From Oxytricha trifallax (taxonomy: Eukaryota > Ciliophora > Spirotrichea > Sporadotrichida > Oxytrichidae): 64,000 nucleotides of DNA. Shown piece by piece: positions 47,729 through 57,930 of this stretch. The stretch covers positions 62,001-126,000 of the forward strand of contig ARYC01017080.1 in NCBI GenBank assembly GCA_000711775.1, in the 5' to 3' direction. The notes below the pieces were generated by a model that saw only the letters and a program-made list of their open reading frames with translations, was not told where the DNA came from and did not search any database. Every line of letters starts with the position of its first letter. Within the stretch, counting starts at the first letter, position 1. The position numbers and the translations under genes are program-made.

Positions 47729-48139
47729 TTATATTTGATTTCAATTTAATTTATCGATTCTTTGTTATTTTTCATAAATCACAAAATGTATCAACTGTGG
47801 TAGATTTTGAGGGTAAGATTGTTAATTCCCATTATGTTGTTGTACATTATTTAATTTCCGCCTTAAAATATTCAAATAAAATTCTATTCTTAGGGTCAAA
47901 TCTGCTAAAGTTTTGACTTAAAAATCTCTGCGGAGCAGCTCTTGAAAAATATTATATGACACCATCTCCGAGGTTGAAATTCTTATTTGCAGTCTATAAT
48001 ATTTTCGCTAGGCTATCAAATTCCTTCACTTTTCCAATTTCTCATCAAAATAATTGAATTGATAAATCAATAACTGTTAATCAGACACTTAAATTTATTT
48101 ATAAGATAGCTTAATTTAATTATTATTGTTATTGTTAAG
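47729..48139. other. AT-rich spacer
   Basis: Nothing supportable. A 63-residue standard-code frame at 47725 is probably chance. Confidence 0.4.
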
Positions 48140-48410
48140 ATGTCTGCCTAATCTCAAAAGAACACACATCTGACGACTTAGAGGTGAAACAAAAAATAAA
48201 AAAACATCTCTAAGAAAAGCGAAAGAATAAAAAAAGATCAAGTTGAGGTGGTTGGCACACTGACCGGTGAACACCCTATGAGAGGCAAATAGGTCCAAAA
48301 GGCCAAAGTCACTCCCCTAACAAAAGAAATATTGGACATCAAAATTAAAATGTACTGTAAGAAAATGTATTGGTTGTCGATTGGAAAGATTTTTTAGTAC
48401 CTTAAGTACT
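48140..48410 (+). pseudogene. Lys-rich coding fragment with trinucleotide tail
   Basis: ATG 48140 (MSAQSQKNTHLTTQR) ends after 15 codons. A shifted frame then reads KKDQVEVVGTLTGEHPMRG, KQVQKAKVTPLTKEILD and KMYCKKMYWLSIGKI to about 48400. It is GC-richer than its surroundings and is followed within about 40 bases by (AAT)n/(CAA)n repeats (48440-48480). It could be a fragment of a retroposed sequence. Not identified. Confidence 0.35.
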
Positions 48411-48899
48411 AAGTACAACTAACTGATATATATACTCTCAATAATAATAATAATAACAACAGCAATAGTATTAATAATAATATATTTAATACTAGAGATC
48501 TTTATTTCTAGTTTTCATATTCACCTTACCTTAATTTATTCATCATCATCATCATTATCATCATAAAAATCATCATCATCATATAAGATAGCTTAAGACT
48601 TAAATTAGGAATAATAATAATTTATTTTGAAAAAATGACATTAACAACTCTCATGCTATATGCTTCATCATGTTCCATTTGAATATTTCTTTTGCCGGAT
48701 ATTGCCTTTCAAACGTAAACTACTTTGTTATTTAGTACTTGTGTGTTCTTTTTAAGAAAGCCTTTCAGTCCTATTTAAGAATATATTACTGTATTATTAC
48801 ACCTTCAGGTACATTTGCAGTGTTCTTATTCCAGATTTTAAATCCCTATCTAAAAATTTGGCTTTCTAATTATATTTTAAACAGTTTTTTTCAAACATC

Positions 48900-49248
48900 T
48901 CAATAAATAAAATCAGATAAAAACTGTATAATTTTCTTACCAAATTCCCCTTATCTATTTTATGCAATTGAGGATGAGAGTAAATGCATTATGGACTATC
49001 TTGGGCTATATCTCTCTATAAGAATCTATTTGAGTAATAAAAACCAATTAGTTAATCTTCCTTCAAATCGTCATCAGCAAGTATATTATATGGATTCAAA
49101 TTATTGCGAATATAACCTAATGAGTGAAGTTAAGTTAATTCTGAAAAAAGGCTTAAAGCAATATTTCTTTTCTGAAATGGAGTTAAGATTCTTTATTCTA
49201 AAATATCTTAAAGTTTTGTACCTTGGTTTAATATATGAACCTGAATAA
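48900..49248 (+). CDS. Hypothetical protein fragment
   Basis: Open through YAIEDESKCIMDYLGLYL, NRHQQVYYMDSNYCEYNL and MELRFFILKYLKVLYLGL to a TAA at 49246-49248, read as Gln, with the frame continuing to a TGA near 49310. Composition is protein-like, with no known motif. The start is unclear. Confidence 0.3.
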
Positions 49249-49319
49249 GATTCTACGAATATTTTAAGCTTTGTAAATTAATAATCCTTTTTTTAATTTT
49301 GTTGGTCAGATTACTAAAG

Positions 49320-50450
49320 AATTGATAAAAAAGTATTGAATTTTACTAGATTATTTTTATTTGTTCTAAATAAAGTACATGAAAATTTACTTTAATTAAA
49401 TTTTCCTCAAATACTTCTGTTATTTAATTTTTGGTTTTGCACTTTATTTTTGAATCTTAAATGGCATTAGAAGCCAAGGTATTACTAACTACTAAAATTC
49501 AACATTGAGGTTTATTTTTATATAGAGATTTTACAGTGCTTCTTATCGATAATTTAAATTTATAATTTTTTATTTTTATTTTATTTATAATCTTACTTGT
49601 TTCTCTTCTTTTTTTATAATTGTAATTATTTCCTGTATTTTTCGTAAGTTGTTGCAGATATATACTCATAAATATTTAAGCCCTTCACATCCCAGTCTTC
49701 AATATCGTGAGCGTCTGATACAAAGAGGATAAGAATACTCATTTTATTCATTTTTTTAAATTCTAAATTTCTTTGGATAATATTCTTTAATATGAACTCT
49801 TAAGCTCTCTTTATCTGCGAATTTTTTTATACATTACGGTGAAAAAGTGCATTGTAACTTTTTGAAATTAGCATAGTATAAGTCAGATAATTATTAAACA
49901 ATTATTTTTAATTTAAAGCATTTTTATGAGAAACTTGATTTAAATCTTATTTTTGAGGTGTGAGACTCAATTGATTTTAACTTTTGCATTAGTCTAAGAC
50001 TATATTAAAGTTGGTATTTATGGTTAATCTAGAGTTTGAATGATTTTATAAGCAGGTTTTGGTTGGACACATAAATTATCCAATGCATCATTAAAACTTA
50101 TTTCTAAATGATCTACTTTCATTATTATATGAGAAAATTAAAAAATGTTTTAAATTAATTATATTTATATTTATTTTGTTACTCAAAATGGAAAATTATT
50201 AATATTTAATAATATTAAATATTTTTATATTAATTCTTTAACTTTGTATTATAAAATTAAATTCAACCAAAATAATATTATAAATTGGCATATCTTTTAA
50301 TAATCATCGTATTGTCGATAAGAACTTTATTTTAGACTATTACTATAAAGCCAATCTTAAAGTAATGTTACTTTATTGCGAAACAAAAATAAAATTAAAA
50401 ATAGCAACCATTTTTAGTATAGAAAAGTTAGACTTTTTATGTTATGTTGA
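49320..50450. other. AT-rich region without clear gene
   Basis: No gene, RNA or repeat that I can support. Confidence 0.45.
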
Positions 50451-50455
50451 AATGT

Positions 50456-50580
50456 CAATATTGATTGGTATAAAGAGGCAGACAGGTGATGACGTTATTA
50501 AACTTAGGCCATAAGAATTAATCAACAGGTTTAGGTGCAAAAAGGACATAAATTATTATTTAGTTTACTAATGAAATATT
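50456..50580 (+). pseudogene. TBE 22-kDa-like fragment
   Basis: A short frame reads MSILIGIKRQTGDDVIK and ELINRFRCKKDINYYL. The second part resembles MISRFRSKEDLYRYQ near the N-terminus of the intact TBE 22-kDa protein. Only this part is recognisable, and it is cut off by the MITE relic at 50673. Confidence 0.35.
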
Positions 50581-50672
50581 AAATTTATTCATATTTTAGA
50601 CTGCTAGAAATTTGATAATGGAGATTATAAGGGTAGTTAGCTATTGCATTAGAAATTTCTACTATTATTGTA

Positions 50673-50840
50673 GGAATACATAATTTGGGAAATATATTTA
50701 TAACTTATAAATTAATTAATTATAATCGTGGCAGTTAACCTTGTCCTATTTATTTAAAAAAACTATGATGATTTGATAAGAAATTTATAATATTCGTAAA
50801 TCCTTCAAAAAATTATATTTTAATCTAACCCCATTATCCA
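50673..50840. repeat. Palindromic MITE, copy D (half, decayed)
   Basis: The left end TTGTAGGAATACAT is intact and GTGGCAGTTAA follows at the right spacing. The remaining arm is diverged and the opposite arm is missing. Confidence 0.55.
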
Positions 50841-50842
50841 AT

Positions 50843-50935
50843 GTGAGTTTAAGTTCAATGGAATTGAATTATATTGGGGGTTATTGAAAAGTCATTATAA
50901 GAAATTGCTGCTTCAGTAGAATAGTGACCTCGTTA
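50843..50935 (+). pseudogene. TBE transposase C-terminal fragment
   Basis: FNGIELYWGLLKSHYKKLLL is nearly the same as the fragment at 37.7 kb and the intact TBE (FNGIEFYW, HYKKLLLYH). It carries the catalytic Glu block only. Confidence 0.55.
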
Positions 50936-51524
50936 ACACCTAATTTTAAGCTAACTTTTTAAATTTGATAAAATTCTATCTTTATCTGACTTTCAAAATA
51001 ATATATACACATTTTTAGGACATTAAAAATAATCATTAGCGTGGCATACCTGAAAGAAGTCTTTTCTTGACATTTATTAAGAATTGTTGTGAATCTTGTG
51101 AAATGCTTTTTCCAAAAGGTGAGTTGAAAAATTTTCTTGAACTTTCCAAATATATTTGACAAAAGATACATATTACTTTCAAGGAGCTCATATGTCTTAT
51201 TAAATATAATTTATAAATTTCTCATTATTTTAGACTCGATAATTTTATTTTAAACTTTCTTATAAAGATTTGAAACTTTAAAATGATTTTTGGAAACTTC
51301 AAATATTCATTTCTCGGGTATCTTCGGGAGAAAAACTTTCTGATATTAATATTAATTTCTCCATCCCTTAATTGAACATTTTAGATATATTAAATCATAA
51401 GCATTTTTAAAAAATATGATGAAATTATCTAATTATTTTGGACAATCAATATATTAAATAGCAGTTAGTAAGTCTATAGCATTTTACTGCATGTTTGAGT
51501 GTTTATTAGTATATTTTAAGCATT

Positions 51525-51529
<5 letters not shown>

Positions 51530-51556
<27 letters not shown>

Positions 51557-52334
51557 TAACTCGCATCGAGGGGTCAAGCCCCCCTGAGCATAATCATTAA
51601 AAAAAGGACAAGTCCTTTTGAAGGTGTGGCTGAGCCAACTTCTACCTGGTGCAGCAATGTCCCTAGCAGGGCGCAGGTGCTGATTAGTTTTCACTAAGGT
51701 TTCATCTTAACACGACAGTCGTAAGCTACAACTGAAGGATCGGGATCCTCATGTGCTAAGTAGTCATCCATTATGTCTATGTCACCATTAACTTAGTAGT
51801 AGTTGGAGTGCTGATTCATGGTCAGATTCTGGTCAGATTTTAAAATGTACCGAGCTGGACCTTAATTTGACGTCATAACTTAAGCTAGGTCAAGATTAAT
51901 GGGAACCTAGTTAATAGGAGAGTGAGGTCTGTAGTCCATGCTAACTCCGACTCCGGGTTTAGAACGATAAGGGATGTGTATCGTTTGGTGTCGACGGGGT
52001 TAAGTGTCATTTTCTTCTTCTGGGTCCTCTTCTCCTAGGGTGACAGGGTCATGCTTATGTTTTTGTGATTTCCATCTTTTGACTTGGGATTAGTACTTAA
52101 CCAAGTTTTTTCCAACTATGGGAAAGAAGAACTGGATGGAATCACGAAGGGCTTCCATTTGAGCGTTCAGGTATTATTGAACTAGCAGGCCAGCGAGACC
52201 ACTAGTGGGTTGCCTCTTGAAACGGAGCTTGTTTGCAAGTAAGGTAATCCACTACCACGCAACTCTACGGACAGACTTTGGTTGAGTGTTAAAGTTCGTC
52301 ATCTCGTATATTAAGTTGGATTCTAATTTAATAA
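51530..52334 (-). mobile_element. Short retroposon with (ATT)n tail and 14-bp duplication
   Basis: On the minus strand the unit runs from 52334 to a tandem (ATT)n tail at 51530-51558. It is bracketed by 14-bp direct repeats TTAAGCATTTTAAT (51516-51529 and 52335-52348). It contains one intact ORF and a GC-rich, hairpin-bearing 3' region (GGGGGGCTTGACCCC and AAGGACTTGTCCTT). A simple-repeat 3' tail plus a variable-length duplication is the hallmark of LINE-type retroposition. It has no reverse transcriptase, so it is either a non-autonomous (ORF1-only or SINE-like) element or a retroposed gene. It is strikingly GC-richer than the surrounding DNA. Confidence 0.7.
51691..52302 (-). CDS. Intact 203-codon ORF of the retroposon
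   Basis: ATG 52300-52302 to TGA 51691-51693, 203 codons, with no TGA, no intron and about a dozen TAA/TAG Gln codons, so it is written in the ciliate code. The N-terminal third is basic and hydrophobic (RRVAWQWITLLANKLRFKRQ; ALRDSIQFFFPIVGKNLVKY). Then come KRWKSQKHKHDP and an acidic stretch (GEEDPEEENDT). The C-terminal third is polar (MDYRPHSPINQVPINLD; DIDIMDDYLAHEDPDP). A basic first half with an acidic tail could suit a nucleic-acid-binding ORF1-type protein, but I recognise no domain. Its intactness among ruins suggests a recent insertion. Confidence 0.65.
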
Positions 52335-52629
52335 TTAAGCATTTTAATTTAAATTCTATATGTAACTAAATTTTGATATTTAGTAACACACACTTTAAAT
52401 ATAATATAATCAAGGATTCAAACATAGATAAAATATATATAAATCTAGATAGAATTAATAATCTATATAAGGAACTCTAAGTACTCAAAGAACATTATTT
52501 TAAATAAAAATTAGTAGATGATAAATTATTATATACGAATTATTACGGTGCTTAACAAAGTTCTTTTGTAAACATATAAATTTAATAGAATTAACAAAAT
52601 TTACAAATCTTTGACTCTATATTCATATA

Positions 52630-54476
52630 AACCCCAAAACCCCATAGATCAAATTTAGAAGTTATTGTTGAATGGATTTAAGTAAATTTAAAGTAATTAA
52701 TTAGTGACGTTACATAATAAAACTTTTAATCATATATATATTTATTTTCTAATATCAAAATGAATTTCTTTTAATAATTGTCGAACAAATAACTTTTTTC
52801 CAAAACTTTAACAAATTTGACTCACTAATTCTAAGCATTGAATCTTTATATAGTTTATGTAGCTTCAAAGTCTGAAATTTATGATTAACTTTTAATACTT
52901 TGCTTTGATTCTATTTAACTTAACTTCTATTATATACTATTTTAGTTAAACCCCTTCTTGCAAAAATAGCAGAAATCAATTTTAAATAAATGTTTTTTCT
53001 TTATATATGATTATTCTATTAAATCAAGTTTATAAATATAAGTAAATATCTTAAGTTGTTAATAAATATTTATTATTAATTTAAATTTGATTTATAAGAA
53101 ATCAACTATAAATTTATAAAAATTATTAATACAATTCAAAATCTCATTAAATCTCAGATGAGCTAAATGCAATAAAACACCGATTTCACTTATTAAATTC
53201 GTTCTAAGCCTCACTAAACCTTCAACGCTTTAAAAAAGCATAGAATTATTTTGCATAAAGGGCAATATGGGTAAAGTCAAGTAAAGTTACAGAGAAATGA
53301 ACTAATGGAATAAGTGCAAGAGCAATAAAAGATAATCGATCATTTTCAATTAAAGCTTAGAACTAGAGAAGTAGAAATCGGGGCGAGGATTGATAGACTG
53401 CGAAGAGAGAATTCAGCTTTGAAAAATGAAATTGCCAAATAGGGAAAGAAAAAATATGCTTAATCAAAAATTGAAACGGAAACATGTTTGTAAAAACCCC
53501 CAATATTGATAACAGAGAACTATGCCGCTTATAAAATAGACCTCTTTAAGAAAGAAGAAATGCAATTTCTCAATTAAGAATTTCATGGAAAGTATCCAAA
53601 TGTTGTAGTAACTGACTTACCATTTGCAGATACAATCCTTAAACTCCCTTATTTAGTGAAGTCTGATAAAGAACTAATGACCTTTGAGATTTAACAAGTC
53701 CAGAAAGAAAAATTACTTTATTTTTGGGTGACCAATAAAAAATTAGAATTTGATCTTGAGTTTTTTAAAACTTATAGATACAGTTACGTAAGTATAATAG
53801 TATGGGAAAAAGTTGATGACAATGGAAATTTTACTGGAGGGCCTGGATACTATTTTAATCACCAACATGAAATTTGTTTAATAGGCAAAAAAGGCAGAAA
53901 CATATTCGATAATGTTCTTCACACTTAAACAAATATTATCAAAGCTAAGAGAAGAGAGGCATCAAGAAAACCAGATTAGCATTATCATATTATAAAAGCA
54001 ATAATGCCAAGTGCAAAATTATAGAATTATTTGCAAGAGACTACAACATTATTGAAGGAGCCATAGCTGTAAGAAACTAAATGAGTGATATCAAACTGAG
54101 AAATTTAGACATTGGGGATATAGTTTGAAACTAAATTAACATTGATTAAATTAAAAATAAAATGCTTAATTTCCTTTAATTATTTGAATTATTAATTGTT
54201 TAAACAAATACTCTTCGTTTTATACTTATTAATTAAATTTTATTTAACTATTTTTCAGAATTCTATATTGCTTTTTATGAGAAGACTATGCTTAGATTGA
54301 CTTTGTAATTTTACTTAAATTATTCTGTAATGAATTTCCTCAAATATTTTAATAGTCTCAAGATCAAACTAATAACAGAAACCCAGATTTTTTTAGTTTG
54401 GCACTAGGGTGGCTATTAGGGCCTTTTTTACAAAATCAAATGGGTTTTGAAAGATAGTAAAAGGGGTTTTGGGGTT
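52630..54476. mobile_element. Telomere-repeat-flanked cassette carrying an MT-A70 gene
   Basis: The left end is AACCCCAAAACCCC (52630-52643) and the right end GGGGTTTTGGGGTT (54463-54476), with TA on each side (52628-52629 and 54477-54478). Beyond the telomeric 14 bases the two ends share no sequence, unlike the 81-bp repeats of the TBE. Inside is one intact gene on the plus strand, with about 670 bp of AT-rich leader and about 390 bp of trailer. It could be a telomere-bearing mobile unit with a methyltransferase-like cargo, or a macronuclear minichromosome captured by the germline with trimmed telomeres. It interrupts the end of the transposase gene at 54.5-56.1 kb. Confidence 0.6.
53305..54084 (+). 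CDS. MT-A70-family methyltransferase-like protein (MTA9/METTL14-like)
   Basis: ATG 53305 to TGA 54082-54084, 259 codons, intact. Residues 1-60 form a coiled coil (IDRLRRENSALKNEIAKQ). The rest follows the MT-A70 fold: PNVVVTDLPFADT at about 99-110, LLYFWVTNKKLEFDLEFFK (137-155), YVSIIVWEKVDDNG (161-174), GYYFNHQHEICLIGKKG (181-197) and REASRKPDQHYHIIKAI (217-233). The catalytic DPPW is replaced by DLPF, and the usual ELFxR...GW end is missing. This is what non-catalytic partners such as METTL14 or ciliate MTA9 show. MT-A70 proteins methylate adenine in RNA or, in ciliates, DNA (MTA1 complex). The role here is inferred: a partner subunit or a selfish decoy. No intron or IES is evident. An in-frame extension upstream is possible. 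Confidence 0.75.
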
Positions 54477-54482
54477 TATTAA

Positions 54483-56113
54483 TTATATGATTAAATATAC
54501 TTTGTATTTGTGATTGTTATTTATATTATTTTAATATCTTTCAAATTCTTTGAAAATTTAAGTATTTAAAGATTAGGTAAAAGCATTGTTAAAAGCTCCA
54601 GGTACCCATTAAGTGTTTATTTTTTGCATTTCTTCTCCTATCATTTTTAGTGATGATTTTTTATTGAATTAGGGATCTTGAATATTAACTTGCTTTTTAA
54701 CAACTGAAAAATACTTTTCTATTGGGGCCATTTCAAAATGATAAGGACCAAAATAGAGTATATTAAATTATAGTAGTCTTATTTTTCTTAAAAGTTGCTA
54801 ACTTCCATGATATGTGGCATTATCAAGCATAAAAACAACTTTGCTTCTCCTATTTGGTATATTACTGTCAAGATTTTTGCAAAAATTAAGTATAATGTAT
54901 AAAATACTCTAAGTGTTAGTTCTCCCAATGTTAAGTTAATAGTAAACGTCTCCATTTTCAGAAATTACAGCTATCAAATTTACGCTGTATACCCTTTTTA
55001 ATTAGTCTGAAAAAGTTTTTACTCCTACAAGACCCCAATATTAATAGGAAACTTCATTTGCTTAAATGCTACTTTCATCTATATTTATTATTAGTTTTCA
55101 ATCATAAAGGTATTCAATAAATTTTCTAGCAGCAAAATGTCTGGCTAAAATACACTACTAATTGTTTGTTCTTATATCCTGACTGTAAAGTTTCTTATAA
55201 GAAAACAACTTATTTTACTTTATGGTTTTTCGAATTTGGCTTTATGAAACCCTTATTACCAATTTTTTAATAATTAATTCTTGTATAATCTTAACTGACT
55301 TTAATAAAGTTGTTTTTCTTAGTTCTTCTCTAATAAAATTGCAAACATACTCTTATGTCTTAGTTTAATTTTTAATTCTTAAGTTTTATCTCTCAAAAAA
55401 TGGGTCGGCTTATTGTTTTATTATATTATCAAATTGATATCAGCTTTTTCCAAAATGTTTGAGTATTTATACTTTAGTGCAGTTACCTTCTTTCAATAAA
55501 CTAATTATCCTTTAGGCTTATAAGGAATTTATTTCAGTTTATTAATTAGCTAAATATTTTTATTTTCTCTTGATTTGTGTCGAAATTAGTTCTTTTTTTA
55601 TTGTTTTTACTTTAGTATATTTTTTAGTCATCATCAGAAAAATTTTGCTATAAAAATTATTTGGCTTCAAGATATAGCTCAACTTAATCAACACCTGTAA
55701 ATTGTTAAGTTTTGTGAAATTAAATAAGGCATGCTAATGCTTTTGTAAAGCATACTCAAACTTCTTCTTAAAAATTTGTTTATTCATAATTTGCTCAAGC
55801 TATTAAAGACTATGCTTCATTTCTATATCGAAAATAATAAACTTTGGGCAGTCTAAAGTTAAATTTAACAACACTATATTTTCTAGTTCTTATATAGTTT
55901 AATTTGAGACTTCAAAAACTCTAATTGAGCAAATTTATTCATGAGGCAACTTTATTAATTGTGTTGTTTGAAAAGTAAACTTTCGTCTTTATCAGAATTT
56001 TCTTCAACTTATTTTCTATTTTTTTCAGAGTCTTTTAATTCTTCTTCAGATGAAGATTAATAGTCAATACAATAGCATTATCTTATATCTTTCTGAATAA
56101 GTGTTCTTTTCAT
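54483..56113 (-). pseudogene. DDE transposase, GRTN/GPYxF type, nearly complete
   Basis: ATG 56113 starts MKRTLIQKDIRQCYC. After an acidic Gln-rich N-terminus (one slip near 55830) comes ISLLKEGNCTKVQILKHFG, a helix-turn-helix. Then come the catalytic blocks LIINIDESSIQANEVSYQYW (first Asp), YYQLNIGRTNTQS, VVFMLDNATYHGSQQLL (second Asp) and ILYFGPYHFEMAPIEKYF (Glu). The C-terminus is MIGEEMQKINTQWVPGAFNN to about 54490. Two TGA codons interrupt it (after HFGKS and before KLIINIDES). This is an IS630/Tc1-superfamily member in which GPYxFxxAPIEK replaces YSPxLNPIE. The cassette at 52.6 kb lies at its 3' end; its removal at TA would give an immediate in-frame TGA. The divergent partner is at 56224. 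Confidence 0.7.
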
Positions 56114-56223
56114 TAAATTATTAAAATAGTGTTGTAAAGTTAATTATGACTCTAGTGGAATTATTCTCTTAAAAAGAATTTACTCTCTTCTTTAGTTTAT
56201 TAATTGTTTTACAATTTAAAAAT

Positions 56224-57050
56224 ATGGAAAGCAATTTACAACAAGTTAATATCCATTAACTAAAAGAGAAAATAAGGAGTAAAAAAGAATTATACGATTT
56301 CTTAACTCAGGAATGCGCAGCTTATTTGCCAAAAATAAATTGCACGAATGTGTACTTCTTCAGGGATATCATTGATGGAAAGAAAGAGGTAAGACTATTT
56401 AAGTTTATAGTTTTAGTACTTAAAACGGAATGTTGTAGTGCTTTCAGCAGTTCCTTAGATTGAAGGTTTAACTTCAGATGATTTTTTAGCATTCACAGAA
56501 GGCAGACCTGAATTACTTAAATATTTGTCAAGTTAATGCGATTGGCTCCATCTTGATAAACGATGGATTTGTGACGTTTTATTATCTCTTGATTAGGATG
56601 GAGTGCTTCAAATGATTTAGGATGCGAAACTAAAACGACGAGAAAGACTGGACTAATCATAGAACATGAAAGTCCATATGAAGCCCGAGTTTGCAAATGC
56701 ACTCAAAATAGTCTTAATTTTAGTGGTAAGTACAAGTTCTTATCACATTATTTATAGTGTAAAAGGGGAGGTCTGCCTATCTCATGAAACAAAATGCCAA
56801 ACGAATATCAAGACATTAACAAGATGAAGAAATGAAGGGCAATGAGGTATAAGAATTGCCATCGAATACAAAATACCTTGATGAAAATAAAAGAATAAAG
56901 GATGAAGTCAATTTAATGAAAGGCTAAATAGGTGACTTGATAAATTTCAAAAATTTGGTCATGCAACTTCTTGACTAAGGGATTATAGAAGGTGAAGGCA
57001 AACCTTAAAACTTAGAAGGTTCATCTCAGAACAATAATTTTATAATTTGA
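56224..57050 (+). CDS. TBE 22-kDa-like accessory protein, intact (copy 1)
   Basis: Three exons are in phase (56224-56388, 56411-56725, 56766-57050; GT-AG introns of 22 and 40 nt), giving 254 codons and a TGA stop. The N-terminus has KEKIRSKKELYDFL and AAYLPKINCTNVYFFRDI. After intron 1 come VPQIEGLTSDDFLAFTEGR and KRWICDVLLSLDQDGVLQMI. After intron 2 come GRSAYLMKQNAKRISRH and an acidic helical tail (NLMKGQIGDLINFKNLVMQL). The first and last blocks parallel the TBE 22-kDa protein (SRFRSKEDLYRYQ; GTGIYLMKEHAKVHRER). That gene also has an intron just before the YLMK block. The copy at 8.7-9.5 kb shares the intron-1 site. Function unknown; conservation next to different transposases implies a role in transposition or excision. 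Confidence 0.65.
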
Positions 57051-57788
57051 ATTAGTTAAGTTAACTTTTGGTTCACAAGTTTTAACATTAATACTAAAAC
57101 TCTAACAAACTGTTGTATAAAAATTAAAGCTTGTATATCATTTGTTCGATTAAGTTTATACATACTTGAAATATAACAAACTTTCTCTCTCAAGTATAAT
57201 TAATAAGCTTATAAATAACATAAATAAAAAAATTAGTGTAGCTTAAAATAAGCAAATAATATTATTGACAACTAAATGCTTTTAAAAACTAACATTTTGA
57301 GATTGAAAAGTGAAAGGAATAGGTTTGAAATTACCTAAATAAAATATCTAAACAATTTATTCAAGCATATCATATTTCAAGTTTGTACGCCTAAATAATT
57401 TTAATATTTAAATAGGGTCGTTTTTATTGTATTTATTATTAATATAGTAAAAGGACTATTTTTATGTCTTTATCAGAGAGTTTAAAGAATTTATTTAAAT
57501 TAATAAGATTTTAATTAATAAGTTTTATAAAATAGGAGTTTGTAATACTTTGTTAGAGTTGTTATAGTTTGTTAGACTTTTTATTATTTTTAATATACTA
57601 TTTTTAGTAACTTATTTAATTATAGTAGTTCGAATAATAAAAAAAAATGCAATTTATGTATTGAATAAAGAGCATTTTAGATTTTAATAGTACTAACTCA
57701 AGATAAGACTACTAATTAAAATAGTACCTTAAATTAGCAACCAGGAATGTAATATAAGCAAGTCAAGATAAAACATATATTAACAAAG
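57051..57788. other. AT-rich spacer left of the TBE
   Basis: No gene seen. It probably contains the end of the two-gene DDE element, whose terminal repeats I could not identify, and the upstream region of the coiled-coil gene that the TBE separates. Confidence 0.4.
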
Positions 57789-57791
57789 AAT

Positions 57792-57872
57792 CAAAACCCC
57801 AAAACCCCTTAGTGAGGTTTATAAGTGCTTTGATTTGTAGTGTATAGTTGGGGTCTTATTGGGGTTAGTAGA
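57792..57872 (+). repeat. TBE left terminal inverted repeat
   Basis: 81 bp, starting with two C4A4 units and ending TTATTGGGGTTAGTAGA. It differs from the right copy at one position (GTGTATAG versus GGGTATAG). Confidence 0.95.
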
Positions 57873-57930
57873 CAAAATGCAGGTTTTATCATAATTTAAT
57901 GAATATTTAATGAATTTTAGTTTACTTAAA

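Noticed and set aside
51536-51690. Bacterial-type rho-independent terminator (GGGGGGCTTGACCCC hairpin)
   Set aside because: It lies in the 3' region of a eukaryotic retroposon before an (ATT)n tail; more likely an RNA structure for reverse-transcriptase recognition.
54380-54480. Extension of the transposase ORF through the telomere repeats
   Set aside because: The frame stays open only because TGA is rare. The repeat is the cassette end, and the in-frame TGA lies beyond the cassette.
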